DNA of 64,000 bases. Source: Asterias rubens (lineage: Eukaryota; Echinodermata; Asteroidea; Forcipulatida; Asteriidae). Both the position numbers and the translations under genes were made by a program. Below the pieces are notes generated by a model. That model was not told where the DNA came from, made no database searches, and saw nothing but the letters and a program-made list of their open reading frames with translations. Location of the stretch: contig NC_047072.1 of the NCBI RefSeq assembly GCF_902459465.1, positions 15,039,776 to 15,103,775 of the forward strand, read 5' to 3'. Shown here in pieces: positions 48,468 through 60,900 of this stretch (position 1 is the stretch's first letter; the number at the start of each line of letters is the position of its first letter).

Positions 48468-51231
48468 ATGGCAGCCATAACAAGAAAAGGGAAAGTTGGT
48501 GTCATTGGCAGGTGAGTGATAGACATTCTAAATCAATTGAACATTCTGAACACGGTGAGATCAATTCAGTATCAGACTGAAAGTCATGAACCAGGTGTTA
48601 CAAGAAACCAATTAGGAACGAAGTGATGCCCAAGTCAGCCATCTCAAAGGGTTATAGTAAAGCCATTTGGGTTTGTAAGAACAACCCCCCCCCCCCAACC
48701 CCCTCTACACACCCAAACATCCCCATTCCTGATACAAGATGATGTGTGACGTGAATAACCATTTACCAACATTCTTTCCTACTTTGCTAGTGGTCTGATT
48801 GGAAGGAGTTGGGCCTTGATCTTTGTTGGCGCAGGTTACAATGTCACCATATATGACATTGAACAATCACAGGTAAGCTTATTGGGTTTTTTTCTCCCTT
48901 AAAGCCATTGGACCCTTTCGGTAAACAGTGTTGTCCAAGGCCCACACTTTGTGTACCACAACTTCTATATCAAATAACAAACCTGTGAAAATTTAGGCTC
49001 AATCGGTCATCGGAGTCGGGAGAAAACAACGGAAAAACCCACGATTGTTTCCGCGTGTTTCGCCGTGTCATGACATGTGTTTCAAATAAATCCGTAATTC
49101 TCGTTAACGAGAATTTATATTGTTTTGCTGTTTTCTCAAAAAGTAAAGCATTTCATGGAATAATATTTCAAGAGAAGTCTTTCACCATTGCCTTCTGTAA
49201 ACTCTGTGAGTTATTTGTAAATCTGTGAATTTTTTTTTTTTTTTCCTGAACCGAAAGGGTCCAATGGCTTTAAAGTCCACCCAAATTTGACAGACAAACT
49301 TCAGGAATGTCCTTGTTCTTCCCTTCTTTCTTGCTACCCCACCAGAGTTGTTCTGAATACTAATAGATTGATTATCTTTCAGTTGACCAATGCCCTCACT
49401 GACATTGAAAAGCAGTTAGAGGAACTAAAGAAGTCTGGTCTGTTAAGAGGCTCACTGTCTCCTGAGCAACAGAGGGCGCTAATCAGTGTTACCATGGAGA
49501 TGAAGGATGCAGTCACTGGTGCCGTGCATGTACAGGTTGGTTCAAATTGACTTTGGATTTATTAATGTTATGAAATCATAACAAGTATTCCATGTCGAAT
49601 TTAACCTGGAAAACATTTCTTACAGTGATGGGTCGCACACTATTTTTATTATGATGTGTACCCTATCCATAATAAGAGTTGATTTTACTTGTTTTTCTTG
49701 TCAGGAATGTGTGCCAGAGAATGAAGATCTTAAGAGGAAAGTCTTTATGCAGATGGAACAGTACGCTGATGATTCTACTGTCCTTTGTAGTTCTACATCC
49801 TGTATAGTGCCTTCTAAATTCACTGATCAACTCAAACGCCGCAACCAATGCATTGTGGCCCATCCAGTAAGTAATATGGACAAGGAATGTGGGATACTAC
49901 TTTATAAGCTTTTGGTCATAAAGGAACATGATTGTTTCACGTTGTGTTTATTTTGTTATATCTTTGATTACAGTGTAACCCACCGTACTATTGCCCTCTA
50001 GTGGAGATCATACCCAACCCTTGGACTGACCAGTCCATTATGTCACGTACCCGGTCACTACTAGAGGAAGTTGGTCAGGTTCCTGTGACGGTCAAGAGAG
50101 AGATTGATGGGTTTGCTTTGAACCGTATGCAGTATGCCCTCGTCAATGAAGCCTGGAGGTTGGTTGCTGTAAGTATTAGTGAAACTCTCTCATTGGCAGT
50201 TACTGTGCTATGTGGGAGCCACTTTCTTTGATCCAACTTTCAACCAATCCCTGTATACAATCATTGGCTAATGGCTCTAGTATCAATGCAGGGATGAAGC
50301 CATATTCATAGTCAAGTAGTATCAAACACAAATAATTCTTGCTTAGCAGAATCGGTCAACCAGTCAAACTATCGGGTCATGCAGAGTGTTTGGGAATGAT
50401 TCCCTGCTAAAATTCTTGCTTAGCAGAACAATATGCTGAGTACCATTTTCTGCTTAGTTGCTTTATGAAATTATACACAGCACAGTTGTCTTGAGCACAG
50501 CTCTATGCTATTGAGAGTAGAAAAGAAACATATTCTTACCAGTCTCCTTGATCTGACTCTCTGTGCACAGGATGGTGTGATGTCATCAGAAGATGTGGAC
50601 AAGGTTTTCACAGCTGGATTGGGAATGCGATATGCGTTCTGTGGACCATTTGAAGTCATTCACCTCAATGCTGAGGGTAAGGATAAAGTTCAAAATCAAA
50701 ACATAATCAGACTCGTTAATTTCTACCTCGGTTACACCATTTCATCCCGACCAAAATGACAGGCTTGGTCAATCCATGCAAATGGCTCTTTCTCACTCTC
50801 TGAAAGGGAATCAACCGAATGCTACTCCTGGGGCAATTATAATGCAAAGTTACATTGTTATATTGTTTTGTGAAATGAGCACTTGTATTAGCAAACTGTG
50901 TTTTTGTGAGACCAGAGAGAAATATTGGATTACAATTCCAAAGTTAAGTTTGTCTAAACTTGAAGAAGGAATTGTTTAGTGAAGTGGCTCGTTCAATTGC
51001 TTGTCATTTCCAGGTACATCCAGCTACATGGAACGTTACGGTCCCACTATCAACAGAGTCACTTCATCATTTGGACCACCTCCAACCTTCAAGGAAGAAG
51101 GCAGTCATGCTATTTTTGCAGAAAGTGCTGCAAGATTTCCACTTGATCAACTGCAGGAGAGACGTCAATGGCGAGATAGAAGACTGGTTGCCTTGGCTAA
51201 ACTCAAACATGACATGAATTCTAAAGAGTAA
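48468..51231 (+). CDS. CRYL1: Lambda-crystallin / L-gulonate 3-dehydrogenase, complete
   Basis: NAD-dependent dehydrogenase of the 3-hydroxyacyl-CoA dehydrogenase superfamily. It oxidises L-gulonate to 3-dehydro-L-gulonate in the uronate (glucuronate-xylulose) pathway in the cytosol. Coding exons are 48468-48511, 48791-48872, 49383-49535, 49705-49866, 49974-50168, 50571-50676 and 51014-51231, with GT/AG junctions; the total is 960 nt, 319 residues, the same length as human CRYL1. The Rossmann dinucleotide motif GSGLIG is at about 14-19, with the acidic residue in IYDIEQ. The catalytic region SSSTSC and [13 protein letters not shown] is intact, with the residue after HP being Cys (Val in human as recalled). 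The C-terminal dimer domain has [31 protein letters not shown] and RRQWRD. An in-frame TAG at 48459 fixes the start. A candidate poly(A) signal AATAAA is at 52110. Confidence 0.95.
48899..49273. mobile_element. TTAA-type MITE, family B
   Basis: The ends TTAAAGCCATTGGACCC and GGGTCCAATGGCTTTAA give TTAA borders and inverted termini (about 25 bp, to CTTTCGGT/ACCGAAAG). The interior shares AACAAACCTGTGAAAATTT and CTCAATCGGTCATCG with family A, so the families are related. A central hairpin AATTCTCGTTAACGAGAATT lies near 49095. It is in CRYL1 intron 2. Confidence 0.85.
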
Positions 51232-54200
51232 CTTACATTCAAAGTGTAGACACCCCAAATGGGTTATAATTAGCAGCCAATGCAATGGGTGTAAGATTTG
51301 ATTGAGAAATGATTCTACATTTCTTTTAATATCAGGTTAAAATATATTCATGGTATTTAACAATGTTAATAGTAAGGAAAGTCCATTTATTATTTTATTT
51401 TGAGAGTCTAACAATCACCCGGGTATTTCCCTTGTGAACAACAATTGTTCATTCTTTCAAGGAAGAAGGAAATGAATAATAGTTATATTTTAAAGGTACT
51501 GACAAAATCATTGTTTCTTTGAAGAGGTGTGGCTCTGAGCTGAACCGAATGGGTTGTTGCCATCTTTTGATCAAGTGGCTCTTTGTTTTTGGAAGTATGC
51601 AATTTTAATATGGATTTAGCTCATCTTTCAAGGCCTTTATTTTTAATCCAAGATCATTTATTTTAGTTTTGCCATTTACATAAACTACCAAATAATAATA
51701 ATTTGTGTCATCACCTACCTCCATGGTATAACATAAAATCCACTATATTTGTTATTTATAGATAATATAGATTTATTGTTCCAAATTTAAACTGTTTATG
51801 TATAAATGGTGCTTAAATAATTCACAATGGATGAATCACGTTTTAAAAGTGACCTTTCAAATTAATTTGAATTGTCGTAACCGAATGACTAGAAGCAGAA
51901 AAACGAATTTCTCTCACTCTGTGGCCAAGAGAAACAGCGCTTGATATTATCAAGAGAGGGCGCTGTGCGTTCTGACAGTATTCAGTCAATTTTTCTACCG
52001 GGTTTAGATTTGACTTTAAAATGAATAACAGTTTTGAGGCTTACCAAATTACCAATGTCCAGTAAGAATTGTACAAATTTTAAGTCAAATTTAATAACTA
52101 TCAAATCCAAATAAAGATTAATCTGAATAATTATAAAATTCGTTTGAATATTGAATGTTTGTCAAAAAAGCGATACATCAATTTCTCTATTATTTTACTT
52201 TGACATCCTGAAACAAAACTGTTCCAGATGTCTAAATATATGTCTAAATCTTACACATAGATTGATCGGTTGGTTGTGGGGTGGGCTAGTTAACCTTTTC
52301 TTCTAATCCAAAAGTTTCAGAACTTTGATAGCATTTGTGTCCGATAGATACACATCCATACAAACTGGAAAAGACAAACACATGATGTTAAAAGTACAAC
52401 GTTGAGTTCTCTTTGAACTTTGTCAGAGTAAAGCTGATGTAATAAAAACAAACACGCAGAGAGGATCGCTGTTTGTTTAAGTGCAAGTTCCAGAGACTGT
52501 ACTCATCTCTTAGGAATCTAATGAAGACCATGTCTTTGTATTTATCATTTGAGATTCCCGCGTGTTCTGACGCCAGCAATGTGGCTGTTTCAATATTGAC
52601 ATGGACTGTACAAGCTCCAATTCCAGCCCCTTTGGGGAGGCTGGCTTTTATAGGTTAACACACAAGAAAGATTTGTGCTATAAGGCTTAGAGTGCATTGG
52701 CTGCTGGCAAAACTGGTTCAGGAATCACAAAGGATTATGAGTGAAATTGCTCTAAATGTTTGTTTAGTTCAGTCGTATTGGCCGTGTCTAGCTTCGTGGT
52801 TGATTTTACCTAATGGATTAATGCACGGGATGGGCTTAATGTTTGTTTCAGCCAACATGCACTCGTGTACCTTTTAGAGAAGATGGGAGGAAAGCATCAC
52901 AATATTATCTGCTCATCCAGGTAGAGGAGATTATTTTAATAAATGTTGTCATAATGGTTTTCAGTAACGCCCAATCGGTAAAATTAACGGATAATTTGTA
53001 TATAAAAATGTATACACGATGCTGCTGAATGTCATGCACTACTCTCACTGATCATATCCCCATTGAATTGAATTGTTTTTTAGTTTCAAGCTCTGCCCTT
53101 CTAAATTTAGAACCTGGCATTTCGACGAATTGTTCTTATGCTTATTCTGAAAAACATTCAAGGTTTTTAGTTTTCACACAACGTTCCTGTTTATAATTTC
53201 ATTTCTTCATATTTTTACTTGACCTCGAAGACATATTTATGTTATATTCGGCGAATGCCGGAGAAGAAAACGTAACAGGAGCTTAGGTAAACTTGTAAGG
53301 AGAGATAGGTGCCTGAGATATTTACTGCAAACATGCGATCTCTTGATGGAGATGTGTTTCGCTGTGTAGTTTGTAGATTTCGTGTGTGTGATTTCTGATT
53401 CTAGATGTTGAGAGTGGAACACCTGCCATGGTTGATGATCGTAGCAGTAAACCAATCTGAATCTCATCATCCATCACGTATGGCCAGCTGTACCGGAACC
53501 TGGACGATATTGTCGGCTTCTCTTTCTGCCCCAGTCCTGCTCGATAACAGAACCTGGCTGATTCTTTATCATCAACAACATCACCAAGTGATGCTTCGAT
53601 CATATTATCAAGGTTGCCACGCTAGATGCCTAACTAAGGCTATAGAGATAGAGATTTGAGTTTGATGATGTTGTGTGACCATGATGAATGTCTTCGATTG
53701 GGACTCCCCGTACACCACGGACCTATCGAGTCACTGAGCAAATTGTTGTTTGCGCCTCAGTAAACAGACTACAGCTGATTTACTCTGGGTTGTCCAGGGT
53801 ATAGGGTAGGCTATCCGTGGGAGAGTTGAAAACAGACCACATCATAGCCATAAAATTACATGCTTCGTTCACTGAAAATTATTTGTTCAAAACAAATATC
53901 AAACTTTGACACTCTTTCCTGAACGAAGACCCAGGCATGGCGAGATTGAGGCGAAAGAAAATACAAGTTGGGATACCACCATTAGTCACCATTGTCTTCA
54001 CACATGTCAAGAATTCCTTCAGATGTCTTTAATATTATACGGGTTGCTATTGATAATTGGCAATAGGACATAATCAAAAGGGATATTTAATTGACCGGTA
54101 ATGACATTTTCCCTTGATAATGTATACTCATATTGTCTACTTTAAACCCAAGGATGTTAACCAATTATGAACTCTATAAGTGAATGCTGTCGTAATCACA

Positions 54201-54240
54201 GCTTAGCCCCTGGAAATCCCTTTTCCCCAAATTTCCTGGC
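51232..54240. other. CRYL1 3' flank, no gene recognised
   Basis: AT-rich to about 53.2 kb. It contains a possible CRYL1 poly(A) signal (52110) and a CTCF-like AGAGGGCGCTG at 51954-51964. Overlapping frames at 53322-53659 on both strands reach about 90 codons but match no known family. Confidence 0.45.
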
Positions 54241-54360
54241 TATTTTATAGTGGGTAACCAGGGAACAGATTGCCAATCCACGCGTGCTTATAGTCTGTGC
54301 AGAAGGTTACGACTTCCGTTCCCGCCACGGGCGTCAAAATAGTGCCGCCAAAAATCAATA

Positions 54361-54376
54361 TGACGTCATCGATTGG
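54361..54376 (+). promoter_or_regulatory. CRE with adjacent inverted CCAAT
   Basis: TGACGTCA (54361-54368) is a perfect palindromic CREB/ATF site. ATTGG, an inverted CCAAT box, follows at 54372-54376. The local sequence is richer in CpG than its surroundings. Confidence 0.4.
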
Positions 54377-54572
54377 TGCACTCGTGCTATCTTGTGCGTT
54401 TTGATTTGTGTGCGCGCAGCATGCTTTAGCGGGTGGTGACTTTGCCTGTAGAAATGCGTGGATTCGCGCGGGTTGTTCGTGGCAAAGCCTTTGATGAGAC
54501 ACGATTTATCTGAATAGGAACGTATTGTGCAGCCGATGGCATGCCGCTATTTCCTCCCTCTTCAGCGATTCA

Positions 54573-54586
54573 GTCACCCTGGCAAC
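54573..54586 (+). promoter_or_regulatory. Perfect X-box (RFX site)
   Basis: GTCACCCTGGCAAC fits GTNRCC-N2-RGYAAC at every constrained base. With the CRE and inverted CCAAT 200 bp away it suggests an active promoter for an unrecognised transcript. A strong donor AAAG/GTAAGTA at 54970 could end a 5' UTR first exon on the + strand. Confidence 0.45.
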
Positions 54587-54979
54587 GAACAACCTTATTT
54601 CATCTTCAAGAGTCCAATAGTGAATCGTTCTCAGACCTACTTTTAATGTCAAGCGTTTCACAACAATGTTAAACTGCTCCGTAAATATGACTTACTGGCG
54701 TCGGTTGCAAAGATGTATAAGCGTTTCCTTTTCAATCGATTTAACTTTAGCAAGTTATTGGTCGTAGATTCCAAATCATTCATCCCGAATAAGTGAATTG
54801 TTCTATTTCCCATTGACAAACCACTCATGTAAACGATATATGTTAGCAGTAATGTGTAAATGTTTCTACGCGTTGAAGATGAACCCAGGTCGACGAGCCA
54901 GACATCTGAAGACGCTGTTAATGAGCTAAGGTGTCTGTGCCCTTCTCAAGGTTCAACAGTAGCTTAAAGGTAAGTACTA

Positions 54980-57900
54980 TGCATTAGTAGTGTGTTAATT
55001 GCCAGGGTGTGGCATGGTAAATGAATGTAAATACAGAACTTCGTGTTTTTGTGGTTACTTTGGTAACAGTTGTATTGGTTTGCTATTATGTTAGAGCCCA
55101 TATTCGGCTTAATTTCACGAATTATAACTTAAGAATGATCTTAAGAGGTGTATCAACCAATGCTTATATCAAAGTGTGATGTCACAACACAAATCACTGG
55201 TAATATTGACAAGACATTCGTTTTTAGTCTTTAGCTGTAAAATTGAGCATAATATTTTGATCTTTTTATCTCCAAGTTCTTGACTCGAGTTGATGAGTAT
55301 CAATTTTAATCATAATGTGAATCAGATAATGTTAGAACAAGTTTGAACTTTTACAAACAAAGAAAGTATAAATCATGACCAAAGTATAGGTCACTACTTT
55401 AAAGCTTGTTTGCACATTAAGTATACATTATAATGCAATTCACAGATGACTTGCTTTCCTAGTTAACTCTTCATCTGGCCATTTTGCCGTAAACATTTAG
55501 ATACATAAATAGTACGACCATCGCTGGTTAAAGAGAGCGGTGTATACGATCGAAGGCCTCGGGCCATCAGACAAAAAGTGAGGTTGGGTTGACCTTACTT
55601 ATTAGTTTATCAATTATTATCCTTATTTGCATTTATGCATAATTACTAACCTGTATTGTTTTACACATTACTAATGAAATATTCATGTGGAGTTGTAATT
55701 ATTTAATGTAGGACGTTATAGAAAGCGAATATCCTGCATGCTGCAGTCTTTTGTAAACCCTCACATAGCAAGGTCGATGTATTCTAATCAACATGCATTC
55801 CTCCAATTGTTGTTTTCTTCAATGAAATGTTAAGACACACACACTGTGCCTTGTAGTTTCCAGACGAATTTAGATGCCACTCTTCGATACATGTATATTT
55901 TAAAAATAAGTTACCATGACAACTACAAATATCACCCCTCTCAACTATAGTGGTGACGACATAGTCGAGTGAAATAAAAATAGAAGCCACATAATAATTG
56001 ACGTTATTGGCAGAAGCCTGTGGCGTGGGGCATACCCCGAGATCATTTTGAAGTGAATTTGAATTGTGACAAATGGAAATATTGGGGAGCTTCATGATTT
56101 ACGGATGCCCAGAGGCTGTTGTGGAATGCTGAATGGCGAGGCGATCTTTAACAAGACCTTCGTCGTGGACCTCAATTTTATAATATTCTGATATGAGAAA
56201 TATTGTCTTCGCAAATGAGATTGAGTCATTGCAATCTTCATGTTTTATCATTATAGTCACTGATGCATCATGATGATTTGCAAGTCAATTCTAATTTGCA
56301 AGTCTGTCTGATAATAAGCAAACTGACTCTACACAATGCCTACATAATGATTTGACTGATTCATAAATCGGCCGCGAACCACTCTGCATCTGAACTGAAA
56401 CTACACTTTTCCTAAAGTATTTTTTAGTTTGCAAAGACGTCTTGATTAAATTCGCGTGTATATAGCGATGGTCTTTTCAAGCAGCTGAAGAATAGCACTT
56501 GAGCAATTACTAAAAGTCCTCGTGTGTAGACAATAAAAAGAAAGAGAAAAAGTAAAATGCATTTGACAAAGTGATTCCTATCCGAAAAAACCCAGTTCAA
56601 AGCCTTGAAAACTAAATTACATCTGGGAAATTGGCAGTTAAGCTCTCACTGATCGCCGATGAAAAGAATGCATTACGCGATGGCTAATCGCCATGGAAAC
56701 GCATCTTTCATTTAATGTAAGGGACGACAAGACATCCGTGCCACCGAACGCGACGCTCGGAGAGAAAAGACCTTTATACATCTTGTCACCGACAGGCTGA
56801 AGGGCTTTATGCTGTTTATTGAGCTCCGTTGTTTCCGCTGCGAAAACATCATAACAGAAGATAACAGGAACGATTCAGATGCAGTTACCATGACAACATT
56901 TAGCTTATAAATAACGCAACATCTGTAAACCTGTTTATTATCTCAGTACTGCAGGTGCTTTTCTTTTTGGAGGATCAGGTCTGGACGGATAGCAACGTCG
57001 TTAAGAAAACAAACTAGATTAAATTGAGTATTTCTGAGCTTTTGTCTTTTAGGAAAGAATTCATGAGGTGGTTTGGGGCCAGCTCTCAAGCTGGTCAAAA
57101 TAGGGTTGAAGCAAAAAATACAATTCATATTCATAGTCTAGCACGGTTGTTGGGATTTGTGTAAACAAAATTGGTTAAGAGTTTGTATCATTTGTTTCCA
57201 AGTCAGTATTGTCATAAAAGTTTTACTGTAATACAATGTTCTAATGATTTAATTCGACCTCTAACTGCGGTAAAGTTTGTAGTAATGGTTTTGCGTGCAC
57301 ACGTCACTCTCAAAGCCTCAGATTCTCACTCGTTGGTAAAAAAAGACGAGATTAGAACTTCTCCTAACTTTCTTGAAGTTTAATCAAGACTTCTACTCTT
57401 CATCCAGCGCTATCTTCACCGTCTTGGACGATGAGAGTGATGCTCAATCATCCAACGGTGTCAGCTTTCAAGAAGACGCGCACCTGCTGAAAGAGCTTCT
57501 TTAAATTGAATCTCTGGCCGGGTGGCGTTATAGTGCCGAATGCTGGATTAGTGTACGCCAGCCACCGCGGCTTGCGTTCAGTCGCTATGTCACGATCATA
57601 GTTGATCGATTTTTTAGAAGAAGAAATCAGCGGAATAAAAACCATCCCTTCATCCCAAGTAATGGGAAAGTTTTCTATTAATAGCTCACTAAAAAATAAG
57701 GGGGAAATACACGCACAAAGCAACTTTAAAAACAAGCGTGTGACCTAAATTTTGTATTATTGTTAATATTAATGATATCCTACACCCTGAAATCAGTACA
57801 CATTGCCATAAACATTTAATTTAATTTTTGACGGAAAACGTCACTGGTGTACCTTTTAAGAATGTTTTCAAAATATCTGAATGGATAACAAGAAACATGG

Positions 57901-60900
57901 GTGTTAACTTTACTTGATTCACCATTATTCGAACTAAATTGTCTCTTCACCACTCCGCAGACACCCCACGTCAATTTGCCAGTAAAAGGGGGAGGGGCAA
58001 GGTCACATGACACATGGAATAAGACATGATTGGACCAGTAACAAACAGGGACTGACATCACATATTTCGAGTCAGTAAATCAAGAAAAGGGACAGAATGC
58101 AGAATGTCATCCACACCGCTTCATTTGTACCGATACATTATATCATGCTTGATATTTTGAAACCAATTTCTTATCTGACTGCGAAGTTGTCATAAGATGC
58201 AACTAGCCCTCCATCTCATGTCTACTGCCGCGGAAATATATACATGGATTTACTGAGATATGGTGATTAAAATGAATCTTCGGATAAGCCGTGCTAGCAA
58301 TATTCAGGAAATTAACCGCGGAAAAAATAACAAGGGGACGAACAAGGCGGTCGTGAGGTGGGGTCGAGGCGAGCCTAAAATGTTTGGACAACTTGTAATT
58401 TAGATGGTTTTGGGGGTTTTTATGCATTCAATATTTGCTGCAAATTTTCTTAGGCAAAGGGCTTTTACTTCGTCTCACGTTGTTTATTATATTCTGACAT
58501 TAAGTCTTGTTGAAGTTTTGTCACTTGATGTTTTAGGCTGAAAGATTCAAAACAAGAATATGGGCTCTAAATCACAACTGAGACAGATGCTTTATCCCCA
58601 ATGGAAATCTGTAGTTTTCAGTGCACGAACCCTTATAACCAAGGTGTGAAAACATATGGACGTTCACCGATGCATGTTCTCTATAAATCTTTCTATTCTT
58701 CACACATCTAGAATGCTTGGCTGAGTTTTTTCTTGTATCTTGAGTGAAAGTGGACGGTCTTTTGCCTTGTGGCGTCATTAAGACTCGACAGCCTGGAGGA
58801 GACTAAAACACCCAAGAGGTGAGGGGTATAATTTTATAATCTCCTTGTCTAAGAGGCTAGAGTGCTATACCCTTGAACATGTTGGAGTTGTTTCACAACA
58901 AGCATAATGGCATATGTTGGAGGGTGGATGGACAACTGAAATCGACGACTGACACTTCAAATTCGTAACATGGCCTCGTCTCGTCGGCACTGAACCGTTG
59001 AGGGCGCATGGGTAGATTGTTCAGCTCATGGTCGCTTTAAACCATCTCCAATATATTTTGAAGATTCTGGAAAAAAACAACCTAACCAGTACCTGATGAA
59101 GTCTATTTGGAGCCATATTGTCCAAATCAAACATAGTCCATATTATTTTAACATTCGTGTTACGATTAGAACTTAGGCAACTTTCTAAAATCAGTGTAAG
59201 GGTGAAAGAGTATCCTATTACAAAGTGTTAAGGGTTGGAATTACAATATTATCTCCCCCCCCCCTCGAAAAATATCAAACCCACCAGCATTTAAGTAATA
59301 TCATTACAAAAATGGGGTGAGTAAAATCTGAATGTTCTATATAGATAAAGCATTAAAACAATATAGGTAAGTCTTGGGGTCGCAAAGTCTCCCGCTGCCG
59401 CGCGATCGCTTTACGGTTGCTACCGAGGATCTATTTCGGTTAACTTCATTATATTCCTCACCGGGGCCCGTAATTCAGACGATTGGTACGGTATAGGTTT
59501 CTCCTTCTAATCGCTTTGTGGTCAGGTACACACGTCCATTAAAGACCTGTTCATCGACTACGGGTAGGGGGGAAGGCGAAGGGAAGGGGAATGTAGCTGG
59601 CCCCTGATGCTTTCAATCCCAGTGTATGAGGGTGATTATTAAAGGGAATGGCCAGGGGGCAATTTCAGCTTTGCAGGTTCATATTTTATAAAGAAGGCGA
59701 ATTGAAATGAGGCTTACCCATTAGTCTTAATCAAAATCAATATGATTTTGGTTCAATTTCAATGAGAGAGTCTCCCATGTAATTATGAGACAATCGTTGG
59801 TCGAGAGTTAAGTTTGGTAAATTGGAAAATGATAGTGAAGAAATTGCCAGAGGTAACTGCTTCTCCCTCATATCGGGTAGAGTGAGTGAAGCGTCATTAC
59901 TCTTAACCAAAATCAATACAAGTCCAGAAGTATAAACCCATACAGTCACGGTAATAAACAATCCGTCTGCAGAATACCTGCAGCTAAAAGCCACAATATG
60001 ATGTACTGAGAAGGAACAACAATCATTCAGATCAGTTCAAAGGAAAATAAATTAGGTCTATATTATTTTACAGGGATCCACCTAGTTCTATCAATCAGTG
60101 GGAATATTATATTTTACTATAATTTTCCAGACATCTAAAAGCGACCTTGGTCTGGCCTGAATCTCTCTGAATAAACACTTTCGGAGCATTTGTCTGATGC
60201 TTTCAGCAAAACACTTTGACAAAATGTAAAGCTCTATTCAGGCATCCTTCAAATGGAAATCTTCACTCTTGTGACACAAATGAATCTTTGAAATCGACAA
60301 TACTTGGGAATACTGTGATACATCACTTGGGAGTCCTATATAAGTCACTGTTTACACAGATTTGTGTTTTTGGTAATACATCGGTAAATGCAGTAGACGA
60401 GAGAGCAACCATACCGTATTGGATAAATACATTAGAATCAATATTTTACATTGAAATCCAATGCACCAAAAACACATTTCATTGTACTGTTTAGATCTAT
60501 GTAAAGCATCTTGAAATTACAAAATAAACATGGTGCTTAAGATTGCGACACCGACTTCAACCCTTCTGATAAAGCACTAAACATCATGAACATAAAGCAC
60601 TAAACATCATGAACATAACTGTCTACCTTTCTCACGCCATACTCTTTTAACCAGTGCCAATGACATGGACATTTTCTTCTCACCTCTTCCAATCAATAAT
60701 CCCAGAAACCATGCATTTCAAGGAGATATCATGGCGGCGTTATCGGTCAATCAATTCACTCAGCTTTTTTTTACATTAAGAAATGCGTATAAGTAATTTT
60801 GTCGACAACTAGTTTGTTCTTTCCCAACCACTATTTTAATGAGAAAGGACTTATGCTGGATCCTTTTTATAACATGTTTATGGGATATTTGCTTTTGCCT

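Noticed and set aside
53322-53659. Overlapping 84- and 93-codon frames on opposite strands
   Set aside because: Neither resembles a known family and no splice framework joins them to neighbours.
57448-57735. 95-codon minus frame
   Set aside because: The C-terminal part looks hydrophilic and protein-like, but no family is recognised and no promoter or splice context is visible.
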